DNA of 64,000 nucleotides from assembly GCF_025813715.1 (NCBI RefSeq), contig NZ_CP107532.1, positions 5,274,501 through 5,338,500 of the forward strand, read 5' to 3'. The notes under the pieces were generated by a model. The model was given only the letters and a program-made list of their open reading frames with translations, did not search any database and had not been told where the DNA came from. This document shows, one piece after another, positions 27,325 to 36,529 of the stretch; the stretch's first letter is position 1; each line of letters starts with the position of its first letter. This stretch comes from Methylobacterium sp. FF17. GTDB lineage: Bacteria > Pseudomonadota > Alphaproteobacteria > Rhizobiales > Beijerinckiaceae. Position numbers and translations under genes: made by a program.

Positions 27325-27669
27325 ATGGACATCGAATTGGCGGCAAGGCGCCTCGACGCGCTTGGCAATACGACCCGGTTGCTGATCCTCCATGCGCTGC
27401 TGCGGGCCGGGGACGACGGCGTTCCGGTTCGACGATTGCAGGCGCAGGTCGGAGTGGTCCCGGCCTCGACGATGTCTCATCATCTCCGGTGCCTCGTCGC
27501 GGCCGGCCTCGTCGCCCAGGAGCGTCGGGCCACGAACTTGCTCTGTCGGGCGGACCCCGCCGCGATCCGCGGCCTTGCCGCCTTTCTCCTCTCGGGGCAC
27601 GATGCCGCCGGCGGTACGCGCACCCGCTCGGCGCCTGACGAGGGCGAGCTCGCGCTACCGCCTGGCTGA
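27325..27669 (+). CDS. ArsR-family transcription regulator
   Basis: A 114-residue winged-HTH protein (RLDALGNTTRLLILHALLR, then recognition helix region STMSHHLRCLVAAGLV). ArsR proteins usually repress a metal or stress gene until an inducer binds. The classical CxC metal site in the recognition helix is absent, so the signal is unknown. ATG 27325 gives the normal family N-terminus; the frame runs further upstream. No obvious target gene is adjacent. Confidence 0.8.
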   Translation: MDIELAARRLDALGNTTRLLILHALLRAGDDGVPVRRLQAQVGVVPASTMSHHLRCLVAAGLVAQERRATNLLCRADPAAIRGLAAFLLSGHDAAGGTRTRSAPDEGELALPPG

Positions 27670-28271
27670 CGACCTGCCGGAATAGGCCCGCGGCGGCATC
27701 GGCAACGCCATTTCGTCGCGCCAAACCTACTGCACTGGGACGGGAGCGCAGCGGAACCCTGCCATGGCGCGAGTTCCAGGCCTCCGCAACCTCGTCGTGC
27801 CGATGCGCGAGGGTGCGGGGCGGCTCCGGTCCCGCGGAGCCCTCCCCCAAGAGTCCAATTGCAGGCGATCCAAGCTCGACGCTACGCGCTGGGTATGGAT
27901 CCGGTCTCGTGTTCGCCCATGTTCTCGCACCGGAACCCTGTGCTGCAGGCCCGGGACGCCTCTAGTGGATGCATTCGCAGCCGTCGCCTGCTCAACCCTG
28001 CCCATGTCCCGCCTGCGTTTGGCCAGCGATGCGCACAGGTCTCCATTCAAAACGGGACGCTCCGTTCCCGCGGCCTTGGCAACGCCCCGGATCACGTTTC
28101 CCGGCGCGATCCAATCGAACCGTCCCCGAACGCCGGCGACGCGAACTGGATCGGGGAAAGCGGCGCATCCCGGGCACGGCGGCGTGCACCGTGGCGGTTC
28201 GAGGCTGCGCGGCGGCCGGTTCGTTCGGAGCGGTGCGCCCGGCGCCGCGCCATGGCCTGCGTCCCCCGGCG
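27670..28271. other. Intergenic, 602 bases
   Basis: No gene supported. Several open frames exist, but all have the Arg/Pro/Ser-rich make-up of GC-driven shadows. Confidence 0.4.
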
Positions 28272-28646
28272 ATGATGTGCCATGTGACGCTCACGCTCGC
28301 CCCGGGAGGCGCCCACCCCGATGGGTGTTCCGAGCGCGGCTACAGGATGGAGGCGCCGCTCGGGGACGGCGGACGCCTCGATCCCGTCCTCTGGCGCCTT
28401 GAGCGCGAACGGTGCAGGGTATGGCGCTTCTGGGCCGACGAGCCCATTCGGACCGGACGGCTCGTGTACGAGGCGGGCGCGGTGCCGATGTGGGTGATCG
28501 CGTTCGATGGGGTGACCATCGAAAGAGAGATTCGTCACCGGCTCGGGGCCTACCTGTTCGTCCTGGGCGCGCCCGTCGCGATACGCGACAGCCTGGATGG
28601 CGGGATGCGGACCTTCGTGGTGGCCGAAATCGAGCCGGGGTCCTGA
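28272..28646 (+). CDS. Hypothetical protein
   Basis: A 124-residue protein without a recognised family. The middle (VLWRLERERCRVWRFWADEP) is Trp/Arg-rich, and the C-terminal half (VPMWVIAFDGVTIE, LGAYLFVLGAPVAIRDS) looks like a small beta-rich domain. Two adjacent ATGs open it; the first is used. The ordered hydrophobic pattern argues for a real gene, but there is no context for function. It converges on the Crp-type gene at 28768. Confidence 0.5.
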   Translation: MMCHVTLTLAPGGAHPDGCSERGYRMEAPLGDGGRLDPVLWRLERERCRVWRFWADEPIRTGRLVYEAGAVPMWVIAFDGVTIEREIRHRLGAYLFVLGAPVAIRDSLDGGMRTFVVAEIEPGS

Positions 28647-28767
28647 GAAACCCGTGTCCCGCCGCGGTTAGCTAAGGACATCGAGGCGCGGGGCCTTGCG
28701 GTCATGCGGATGTCCGGGTCGCTTCCGTCGAAGGCGCGGAAGGATGCTCGCCGGGCGACCTCGTCCG

Positions 28768-29457
28768 TCATCCGGCTATCTGGAGCAACCTACGAGGTTC
28801 GAGGATGAGGATGCGGCCCCGGGCGACCCGCACGATCCCGCTCGCCTGCCAAGCGCCGAGCATCCGGCTTACCGTGAAGTAGTTGAGGTTCGTCATCTCG
28901 GCGATGTCCCTCCTCATCCCCGGCGTGGCGACCTCGATCCCGGATGCCGAGCGGCGGCCGATCTGGTCGGCGAGCTTCAGGAGGACGCTCGCGATCCGCG
29001 CCTCGGTTCCCTTGTCGGTCAGGTCCGAGACGCGGTCGACCATCTCCCTCGCGCGGTCTCCCACGATGCCGAGTGCATTCGCCGAGATGGCAGGGTACCG
29101 CTGCATCAGTTCGAGGATCCGCTGGGCTCCCCAACCCAGCGCCGTCGTCGGCCGAACGGTGCTGGCCGTGGCCGGGTACGGGGTCCGCCGGAAGACCGCG
29201 ACGCAGCCGATCAGGTCACCGGGACCCATGTACCTGAGCATGGTCTGGGCGCCATCGGGATTGACCCGGGACATCTTCACCAAGCCCGTGCGAACCTGGA
29301 AGAGCTGGTCCGGCGCGTCCCCTTGGTGGAACAGCGTCGTACCCGCCTCGAACCGCCGCTGGGACGCGGCATCCAGCAGGGCGTCCGCCGCTTCCCGCTC
29401 AAGTCCCATGAACAGCGCGCCGGCCGCCTGCTTCGTCCATTGGGCCGCATGATCCAT
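28768..29457 (-). CDS. Crp/Fnr-family transcription regulator
   Basis: A 229-residue regulator with an N-terminal cNMP-binding fold (FHQGDAPDQLFQVRTGLVKM, then RYMGPGDLIG) and a C-terminal HTH (RRDIAEMTNLNYFTVSRML). No Cys is present, so it cannot hold an FNR-type iron-sulfur cluster. The effector could be a cyclic nucleotide or haem. ATG 29457 has a GAGGAA leader; the frame extends 86 codons further upstream without protein-like sequence. It is not closely similar to the Crp-type protein at 12718-13458. Confidence 0.85.
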   Translation of the reverse strand: MDHAAQWTKQAAGALFMGLEREAADALLDAASQRRFEAGTTLFHQGDAPDQLFQVRTGLVKMSRVNPDGAQTMLRYMGPGDLIGCVAVFRRTPYPATASTVRPTTALGWGAQRILELMQRYPAISANALGIVGDRAREMVDRVSDLTDKGTEARIASVLLKLADQIGRRSASGIEVATPGMRRDIAEMTNLNYFTVSRMLGAWQASGIVRVARGRILILEPRRLLQIAG

Positions 29458-30016
29458 CGATTCCTCGCCTTTCCGTCCCCGTGCAAGCACACTCGAACCT
29501 TGCGCGCCGAGTTGCATCGGCTGGAGTTCTCGATGCCAACCCAAGCCACGCGATATCCTACCTTTAATTCGATGGGTCCGGGACGATCTTCGAGCACATG
29601 GGACGTGGGGCGCGGGATGGCCAGGCACCGGCACCTGTCGCAAGCCGTCACGGCCGACAGCCCTGGCCCCCGGAGGCAGCAGGGCTTCGACGATGCCGGA
29701 CCTGGAACGTCGCACCTGCCCGCGACCGGGATCAGGTCATCATCCATGAACTTGGAAGCCGAGTCGCCGTACGCTCCGCCTCCGAGGGGCCCAAAGGCGA
29801 TCCGGTAGCGGTAGGAAGCCGTTGACCTTGCCACCGCGGGTGCAGCTTCGACGCAGGACGATCCTAAGCGGCGAGGGCCTGCCTCCACGGGTCATGCGCC
29901 CGCTTGGATGATGCCGGGACGGGAACCCGCATTCGGTACACCCAGCACGCTCACTTGCTGCGTCCGGCCCCGGGCATCGCCGGACCATGCGGCATCGGGT
30001 TCGGCCCCGGGCGATC
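29458..30016. other. Intergenic, 559 bases
   Basis: No gene supported. It contains the leftward promoter region of the Crp-type gene and the 3' side of the GGDEF-EAL gene. A short AT-rich piece (CTTTAATTCGAT near 29562) may be promoter core. Confidence 0.35.
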
Positions 30017-33000
30017 CTAGGCCATGGCCTGGGCGTCACGGCCGCGCAGGAGGGCGTGGACGTCGGCTTCGGGTACCGGCCGTCCGAACAGATATCCCTG
30101 GACCTCCGTGCAGCCCTCGTTGCGGACCTGTTCCAGCTGCTCCGCCGTCTCGACGCCCTCGGCGGTGACGACCGTGCCGAGGCGCGCGCCGAGGCCGACG
30201 ACGGCGCGGACGATGGCCGCCGCGACCGGGTCGCCGATCTCACGGATGAAGGAGCGATCGATCTTGATCTTGTCGAACGGAAAACGCCGCAGGTAGCTCA
30301 ACGACGAATACCCCGTGCCGAAATCGTCGAGGGCGATGCGTACGCCGAGCGCGCGCAACCTGTGCAGGGAGGCGACCACGGCCTCGGCGTCGGCCAGGAG
30401 GACGCTCTCGGTGATCTCAAGCTCAAGCCGGCACGGGGACAGCCCGGTGGCGGCGAGCGCCTTCACGACGCTTTGCTCAAGGCCGGGCTGGCGGAACTGG
30501 ACGGCCGAGACGTTCACCGCGACCCGGCATCGCCCCGGCCATCCGGCCGCGGCGGCGCATGCCGACCTCAGGGCCCAATCCCCGAGCGGCACGATCATGC
30601 CGCTGTCCTCGGCGATGGGGATGAAGTCGGCGGGCGAGATCATCCCGCGGGTCGGGTGCCGCCAGCGCATCAAGGCCTCGAAGCCGGCGATCTCGTCGCG
30701 CGCCAGGTCGACCACCGGTTGGTAGTGCAGCGTGAACCCGCCGCGGGCCACCGCATCCCGGAGATCGATCTGGAGCAGGTTGCGCACTGCGATGGCCGCG
30801 TCCATGCCGCTGTCATGGAAGCGATAGGTGTTCCGCCCGGCCGCCTTCGCCCGGTAGAGCGCGATGTCGGCGTTCTTGAAGAGTTGGTCCGCATCCGCGC
30901 CGGCCCCTTCCCCCACGGCGATGCCGACGCTGACCCCGATGCTGGTGAGGTGCCCGTCAAGGTCGACGGGTTCGCCGACCGCATCGATCATCCGCTGCGC
31001 CACGCGGCTCGCCTCCGCGGCATCGTCGAGCCGAGCCAGGATGAGCGCGAACTCGTCGCCGCCCAGCCGGGCGACCGTATCCCCCTCACGGACCACGGAC
31101 CGGAGCCGGTCGGAGACGATGCGCAGGAGTCCGTCGCCCGCCGGGTGCCCGAGCGCATCGTTGACCGCCTTGAAGGCGTCGAGATCCGCGACCAGCACGG
31201 CGAAGGGGCTGCCCTGCCCCGCCGAATGCCGGATCTCCTGGTCGAGCCGGGAGCGGAACAGGGCGCGGTTCGGCAGCCCGGTGAGCGCGTCGTGCAGCGC
31301 CATGTGCTCGATGCGACGTTCCGCATCCTTGCGGCGCGTGATGTCGATCTGGGTACCCACCACGCGAAGCGGGCGACCGTCCCCCGCGTCGTGGACGACG
31401 CGACCGCGCGCCAGCACCCAGAGGAAGGTGCCGTCGCGTTTCCGGAGGCGGTACTCGCACTCGTAGAGGGGAGCTAGGCCAGCCAGGTGGTCCCGCATCA
31501 GACCGGCGGCGAGCCGCACGTCGTCGGGATGGACGATCCGGCGCCAGCTCCTCAGGTCCACGCGAGGCCGCTCCGCCCCGTGCCCGAGCATCTTGTGCCA
31601 ACGGTTGGAGACCCACGCTTCGCCCGTGGCGAGGTTCCAGTCCCACAGGACGTCGTCACCGCTGTCGAGGGCGAGTGCTAGCCGCTCCTCGCTGACGCGA
31701 AGCCGAGCCTCGCTTCGACGCAGCGCCTCCTCGGATTCCCGGCGCGCCGTCACGTCGAGGTGCAGCCCGACGATGCGTGTCGGCTCACCGGACGCCGGGT
31801 CGGTCACCACGTGCCCGAAGGCCTGTATCCACCGGTGACCGCCTCCGTCGCCGAGTGGGCGGAGAACCCTGAACTCGGTCGTGAACGTCTGCCGCCGCTC
31901 AAGCGCCCGGGCGACCGCCGCCCAGACGGCGGGCAGGTCGTCCGGGTGCACGCCCCGTTCCCATTCCTCGGCCGTTACCTCGACGGCGCCGTCGTCGAGG
32001 CTCGCGAACCCGTACAGGCTGGCGGACCTCGGGGAATGCCGCGCCACGCGGCGGTGCACGTCCCAGTCCCAGATCGCGGCGCCCGCCGAGTCCTGCGCCA
32101 GGCGCAGCAGCTCGGTCGTCTCCTCCAGCTTGGCGCGGGCAGTGACGATGTCGTCAATGTCCAGCGCCGTGCCAAGCCACTCGGTCACCGCACCGTCCCG
32201 GCGGATGGGGATGACGACGACCTTGTGCCAGCGGAAGGTTCCGTCATGGCGCCTCAGCCGGCCCTCGACGTCGTAGGCACGCTCCTCCGCCACCGCCCTT
32301 TCCCACGCCTCCGCCATGCGGGCGGCGTCGTCGGGATGGTTCCGCGCGACCCGCTCCGCCTGCCCTGATCCTATCGGACCGTAGAAGCTGCGGAACTGCA
32401 GGTTGGAATACAGCGCGCGGCGGTCGGTCGCGTTCGTCACCCACACCATCTGCGGCAGCGCATCGGCCAAGGCCCGGTAACGGGCCTCGCTCTCCGCGAG
32501 CCGTTCGCCTGCGCTGCGGCGGGCCTCCATCTCCGACTCGTGCCCGATCCGCGCCTCATGGAGCCTGATGAGGGAGGTCACGACGTCGGCGAGGTCGCGC
32601 AGCTGCGCGACCTGTGCCGGGACAAGGGAGCGGGGTTCGGTGTCGATGACGCAGAGGGTGCCGATACGGATGTCATCGCTGAGGATGAGTGGCGCGCCCG
32701 CGTAGAACCGGATGCCGGGATGGCCCGTCACGAGGGGATTGGCGGAAAAGCGCGCGTCCCGCGTGGCGTCCTCGACCAGCAGCACCTCGTCCGCCAGGAT
32801 GGCATGCGAGCAGAAGGACACGTCGCGGGTGGTCTCCCGGGCCTCCAGTCCGCAGGACGCCTTGAACCATTGACGGTCGTCGTCCACGAGCGACACCAGG
32901 GCCATGGGAGCCGAGAACAGGGCTGCCGCCGTTCGGCAGATGGTATCGAACTGGGCTTCGGGCGGGGTGTCCAGGATGCGCAGCTCGCGCAACGCGGCCA

Positions 33001-33034
33001 AGCGTTCCTTCTCCCTTGGATGGGGCGAGATCAT
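30017..33034 (-). CDS. GAF-PAS-PAS-PAS-GGDEF-EAL c-di-GMP signalling protein
   Basis: A 1005-residue soluble multi-domain protein. GAF (about 20-165; KASCGLEARETTRDVSFC is typical) is followed by three PAS/PAC units (about 185-570), GGDEF (about 575-740) and EAL (about 750-1000). The GGDEF signature (ARLGGDEFALIL), the EAL signature (FEALMRW) and DDFGTGYSS are all present, so either or both activities are possible. There are no membrane segments. ATG 33034 directly follows a GTG at 33037; the GAGGA leader suits either. It stands alone. Confidence 0.9.
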   Translation of the reverse strand: MISPHPREKERLAALRELRILDTPPEAQFDTICRTAAALFSAPMALVSLVDDDRQWFKASCGLEARETTRDVSFCSHAILADEVLLVEDATRDARFSANPLVTGHPGIRFYAGAPLILSDDIRIGTLCVIDTEPRSLVPAQVAQLRDLADVVTSLIRLHEARIGHESEMEARRSAGERLAESEARYRALADALPQMVWVTNATDRRALYSNLQFRSFYGPIGSGQAERVARNHPDDAARMAEAWERAVAEERAYDVEGRLRRHDGTFRWHKVVVIPIRRDGAVTEWLGTALDIDDIVTARAKLEETTELLRLAQDSAGAAIWDWDVHRRVARHSPRSASLYGFASLDDGAVEVTAEEWERGVHPDDLPAVWAAVARALERRQTFTTEFRVLRPLGDGGGHRWIQAFGHVVTDPASGEPTRIVGLHLDVTARRESEEALRRSEARLRVSEERLALALDSGDDVLWDWNLATGEAWVSNRWHKMLGHGAERPRVDLRSWRRIVHPDDVRLAAGLMRDHLAGLAPLYECEYRLRKRDGTFLWVLARGRVVHDAGDGRPLRVVGTQIDITRRKDAERRIEHMALHDALTGLPNRALFRSRLDQEIRHSAGQGSPFAVLVADLDAFKAVNDALGHPAGDGLLRIVSDRLRSVVREGDTVARLGGDEFALILARLDDAAEASRVAQRMIDAVGEPVDLDGHLTSIGVSVGIAVGEGAGADADQLFKNADIALYRAKAAGRNTYRFHDSGMDAAIAVRNLLQIDLRDAVARGGFTLHYQPVVDLARDEIAGFEALMRWRHPTRGMISPADFIPIAEDSGMIVPLGDWALRSACAAAAGWPGRCRVAVNVSAVQFRQPGLEQSVVKALAATGLSPCRLELEITESVLLADAEAVVASLHRLRALGVRIALDDFGTGYSSLSYLRRFPFDKIKIDRSFIREIGDPVAAAIVRAVVGLGARLGTVVTAEGVETAEQLEQVRNEGCTEVQGYLFGRPVPEADVHALLRGRDAQAMA

Positions 33035-33625
33035 CACGTTCCTCGGTCTCGGAAGCTGAGCGCAGTGCCGGACGCGCGACGCTAAGATGCAATGGTTAAC
33101 CGGTAACGACGCCGTGATCCGAATTCATGGTCCGACCGTGCCCCTGAATGGATTCGGAAACATGGGCAGGTCACCGACACGGGCATCCGCGGTCACTGAA
33201 CGCACGACGGTGGATCCCTGTACGGTCGCGCGGTCTCGGTTAAGGGCTACCCTGGGGCGCCCCGGCGTCAGGTCAGATGTCGGCCCCCGGGAACGTAGGC
33301 TCATACGTCATCTTCATCGTCGGCAGGGCGAACCGATCTTCGTCGGCTGCGCCGAGGGACCAAGCCGCTTCGCGATCCACGAGCGCACCCATGCCTTCGT
33401 GACACCCTGGCCCTCCCCGGGAGCCGCGACCGTCGGGATATTACATCGGCGTCGCGGGAGCGCCGGCCGGACCGGTCGACACCGCATCGCCGAAGGCGTC
33501 GCGCTTCCGCCCAGGGCGGCACGAGGCGCCCCGCATTTCCGTGCACCGATTGCTCGGTCCCACGGATCCGACGGCAACGAACCGTGGCCGTCGGCGTTGA
33601 GGGAGCCAACCTCGATGGGAAACCC
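33035..33625. other. Intergenic, about 590 bases
   Basis: No gene supported. This is a divergent promoter region between the GGDEF-EAL gene and the CorA-like unit. Open frames here are Arg/Ser/Pro-rich and not credible. Confidence 0.4.
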
Positions 33626-33706
33626 ATGACCCTGCTCGCCTTCCTCCTCGCCGGCAACCTTGCCATCGCGGCAGCCTTCTCCCTCGTGGCGGTGGTGACG
33701 GACTGA
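33626..33706 (+). CDS. 26-residue single-span membrane peptide
   Basis: A tiny frame starting MTLLAFLLAGNLAIAA and ending VVTD. It is almost entirely a hydrophobic helix, with a GATGGGA-like leader. It ends 26 bases before the CorA-like gene, which fits a leader peptide or a small membrane partner of that transporter. KdpF-like or YnhF-like peptides are comparable in size. Its shortness makes this a proposal only. Confidence 0.35.
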   Translation: MTLLAFLLAGNLAIAAAFSLVAVVTD

Positions 33707-33732
33707 AACCCCATCCGGCGTTCGGAGGTCCC

Positions 33733-34743
33733 ATGCCCCTACCGACCGATGCCACGGCGCTGCCCGGCCTTCTCTGGGCCATGTCCTTCGATGACCAGGG
33801 CCGCGGCAGCGCCATCCCCTCCGGCGAGGTGCCGGTGGACCTCGATGCCTTCGGCGGGAGCTTCGTCTGGCTGCATTTCGACCTCGGTGCGGCGGACATC
33901 GCGTCCCTGATCGACCAGGGTCGAATCGCGCCGCGGGCCCTCGCTGCGGCGGCCTTCGGGCAGGACGAACACCAGCGCGTCACGGTCGAGGACGGCCATG
34001 TGGCCGGCGTCGTGGCCGACCTTACACGCGCCGGAGCCAAACCGGACGCCTCCGGGCGGCTGCACTTCGTCATGGGTCCGCGTTCCCTCGTGAGCGGACG
34101 TCGCCGCCCGGTCGAGAGCCCGGACGCCACGCGCACCAAGGCCGAGAACGGCGCGCCGATCCCCTCGCCCGTGCTCCTTCTGGAGACGATGGTCGGCTGC
34201 GTGGCGGCTTCGATGGCCGCGACCGGACAGCGGCTTTCCGACGACCTGGATGCCATCGAGGATCACGTCCTCGACGGCCGTTCGGGAGACGACCGGCGTC
34301 GCCTCGGTCCGATTCGGCGTAGCGCGGTCCGCCTCCATCGGCAGCTCGTCGGGCTAGCGGCGGTCTTCCACCGGATGGAGGCCGACGATGCGACGCAGCA
34401 CCTCCACGGCCCCGCCGTCGCCGTCGCGGCGCGCATCGCCCAGCGCCTCGACGCGCTGGACCGCGACGTCGGCCTGCTCGCCGACCGTGCAAGGCTCCTG
34501 CAGGACGAGGTCGCGGCGCATCTGGCCGAGGAAAGCAACCGCCAGCTCTACGTGCTCTCAGTTCTCTCGGCCCTGTTCCTACCGCCCACCTTCCTCACGG
34601 GCGTGTTCGGCATGAACGTGAAGGGATTGCCGCTGTCCGACGATCCGAACGGTTTCCTGACGGTGATGGGCCTGTCGCTCGCCTCGGCGGCCGGCACCTA
34701 CGGGATCATGCGGTTCCTCGGCATCCGGTCACCCGGTGGGTAG
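33733..34743 (+). CDS. CorA/ZntB-type divalent cation transporter
   Basis: A 336-residue inner-membrane protein. The N-terminal ~270 residues form the cytoplasmic funnel with long helices. Two C-terminal helices follow, the first ending in the family signature GMN (VFGMNVKGLP, about residues 291-300). The sequence after GMN and the YVLSVLSALFLPPTFLTG helix look closer to ZntB-like proteins than to Mg-transporting CorA, so Zn or another divalent ion is possible. ATG 33733 is in line with the family. No metal regulator is adjacent. Confidence 0.85.
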   Translation: MPLPTDATALPGLLWAMSFDDQGRGSAIPSGEVPVDLDAFGGSFVWLHFDLGAADIASLIDQGRIAPRALAAAAFGQDEHQRVTVEDGHVAGVVADLTRAGAKPDASGRLHFVMGPRSLVSGRRRPVESPDATRTKAENGAPIPSPVLLLETMVGCVAASMAATGQRLSDDLDAIEDHVLDGRSGDDRRRLGPIRRSAVRLHRQLVGLAAVFHRMEADDATQHLHGPAVAVAARIAQRLDALDRDVGLLADRARLLQDEVAAHLAEESNRQLYVLSVLSALFLPPTFLTGVFGMNVKGLPLSDDPNGFLTVMGLSLASAAGTYGIMRFLGIRSPGG

Positions 34744-34927
34744 GCGTGCCCCTTCCCGGATCGAAGGCCGCGTGCCCATCTCCGACCATCAGAGGCGACC
34801 GTCAACGTCCATCCTGCGCTCCGCAGGACCGAACTGCCGGCGCGGGTGTCAGGCTCGTACGTGATGTCGCCGATGGCGAACCCATCGCCGGACATGGCTC
34901 TGCCCAACTCGCCGGGTTAGCTCTGAG

Positions 34928-36079
34928 TCAGGAAGCCATGTCCTGCTCCGGCACGGCCGCCGCCGGCAGTCCGAGGCTGAAGGTGGTGCCAAGCCCGGGA
35001 ACGCTTTCCACCGCGAGGGTGCCTCCCTGGCGCTCCACGAGGTCGCGGCAGAGCAGGAGTCCCAGGCCGCTGCCGCGCTCGCCCGCCGTGCCGTTCGTGG
35101 TGACGCGTCGGTCGAGCCTGAACAGGTCCGCCACCTTGTCGGCCGGCATGCCGACGCCGGTGTCCGAAACGACGACGCTGACCTGACCGCCCGAGCGAAG
35201 CGCCGTCACCGTCACGGCTCCGCCCGGTCGGGTGAACTTCACGGCGTTGCCGACGAGGTTGCGAAGGACCGCCGCCAACATGTCGCAGTGGGCTTCCACG
35301 TAGGCTCCGGCGCAATCCGACGTGAGGGCGATGCCCTTGCCGGCTGCCGCTTCCGCCGCGCCTCCCAGGACGCCATCCACGACGGCGCACAGGTCGACCC
35401 GGCGGATCGTCACCGCGACGGTGTCCATCTGCAGGCTCGCCCAGGCAAACAGGCCCTCCATCAGGTCGTAGGCCTGGCTCGCCGCCTCCTGGATGCCCTG
35501 TGCGCGCCGCTCGACGGTGACGTGATCACGCTCGGCCACGGCTTGGCTCAGGACGGTCGACAAGCCCAGGAGCGCCTGGAAGGGATTGCGCAGGTCGTGG
35601 GCGATGATCGAGAACAGGAGTGACTTCTGCTTGTTCAGCGTGTCGAGTTCCTGCGACTTCGCCTCGGCCTCGCGCCGGGCGGTGCTCAGTTCGGCCAGGA
35701 ACTCGCGGCGTGCCTTGGCATAGCGGATCGCCCGCGCAAGGCTCGAAGGGGTCGCCTCGGCCTTGGCGAGGTAATCGAGGGCGCCCGCCCGCATCAGCCG
35801 GAAGGCGACGTCCGGGTCGTCCTCGCCCGTCAGCATCAGCACCGCCTGGTTGCCGCCGGCCTGCGAGAGGAGCGAGGCCAGGAGCTCGAAGGTGTCGACG
35901 TCGGGTAGGCGGTAATCCAGCAGCACGCAGTCGAACGCCCGCTCCTCCGCAATCCTGAGCCCGGTGGTGCCGTCAGACGCCTCCGTGAGCTCGTGGGCAA
36001 GCCCTGACTTCGCCAGCGCCCGGCGCACGGCGGTACGGTCGACCTGGTCGTCGTCGATGAGAAGGATGCGGGTCGGCAT
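34928..36079 (-). CDS. Receiver-histidine kinase fusion protein
   Basis: A 383-residue soluble protein: receiver domain (1-120; phospho-acceptor Asp55 in LLDYRLPD), a coiled-coil linker, a HisKA helix with His161 (IIAHDLRNP) and a HATPase domain (NAVKF N-box near 274, then SDTGVGMP and GSGLGLLL). Proteins of this plan receive phosphate and pass it on. It starts 24 bases after the single-domain receiver gene and belongs to the same leftward unit. A T6 run lies in that small gap but lacks a good stem. Confidence 0.88.
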   Translation of the reverse strand: MPTRILLIDDDQVDRTAVRRALAKSGLAHELTEASDGTTGLRIAEERAFDCVLLDYRLPDVDTFELLASLLSQAGGNQAVLMLTGEDDPDVAFRLMRAGALDYLAKAEATPSSLARAIRYAKARREFLAELSTARREAEAKSQELDTLNKQKSLLFSIIAHDLRNPFQALLGLSTVLSQAVAERDHVTVERRAQGIQEAASQAYDLMEGLFAWASLQMDTVAVTIRRVDLCAVVDGVLGGAAEAAAGKGIALTSDCAGAYVEAHCDMLAAVLRNLVGNAVKFTRPGGAVTVTALRSGGQVSVVVSDTGVGMPADKVADLFRLDRRVTTNGTAGERGSGLGLLLCRDLVERQGGTLAVESVPGLGTTFSLGLPAAAVPEQDMAS

Positions 36080-36103
36080 CGGCAGTCCGGTTCCGAAAAA
36101 AGG

Positions 36104-36529
36104 CTACTCGGGGAACTCGACGATCTTCCAGTAGTGCTCCAGCAGCGACACCGCCTGCATGAAGGTGTTGGCCGGGTCCTGCTTGACGATGTAGCCGGCC
36201 ACGTGGTGCCCGTAGGCCCGTGCCTTGTCCTCCTCGGCCTTCGAGGTGGTGACCATGAACACGAGCGCGCTCTTCAGGTCCTCGTCGGCCCGCAGCGCCT
36301 CCAGGAACTCGATGCCGTTCATGCGCGGCATGTTGAGGTCGAGCAGGATCAGGTGCGGCTTGGCGAGCTTGGTCCTGCCGTTCTCGCCGCGCAGGATCTC
36401 CAGCGCCTCGATCCCGTCGCGCGCCACCGTGATGGGGTTGGCGATCTTGCTCTTGTTGAAGGCGCGCCTGAGTCCCTGCACGTCGACCTCGTCGTCGTCG
36501 ACGAGGAGCAGGTTAACGGTCGGTGCCAT
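36104..36529 (-). CDS. Single-domain response regulator (RcpA-like)
   Basis: A 141-residue receiver without an output domain. Acidic pocket DDDE is at 11-14, phospho-acceptor Asp64 lies in ILLDLNMPRMNG, the conserved Thr is in MVTTSK and Lys in VKQDP. It resembles the RcpA group that pairs with phytochrome-type kinases. ATG 36529 overlaps the end of the upstream CHASE3 kinase gene by 17 bases, indicating a cognate pair. The output must be through protein contact or phosphotransfer, possibly to the downstream receiver-kinase. Confidence 0.9.
   Translation of the reverse strand: MAPTVNLLLVDDDEVDVQGLRRAFNKSKIANPITVARDGIEALEILRGENGRTKLAKPHLILLDLNMPRMNGIEFLEALRADEDLKSALVFMVTTSKAEEDKARAYGHHVAGYIVKQDPANTFMQAVSLLEHYWKIVEFPE

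Noticed and set aside
28550..28771. A 73-codon minus-strand frame in ATGA overlap with the Crp-type stop at 28768
   Set aside because: The overlap is suggestive, but the frame runs antisense into the 28272-28646 gene, and its Arg/Ser-rich sequence has no protein-like pattern.
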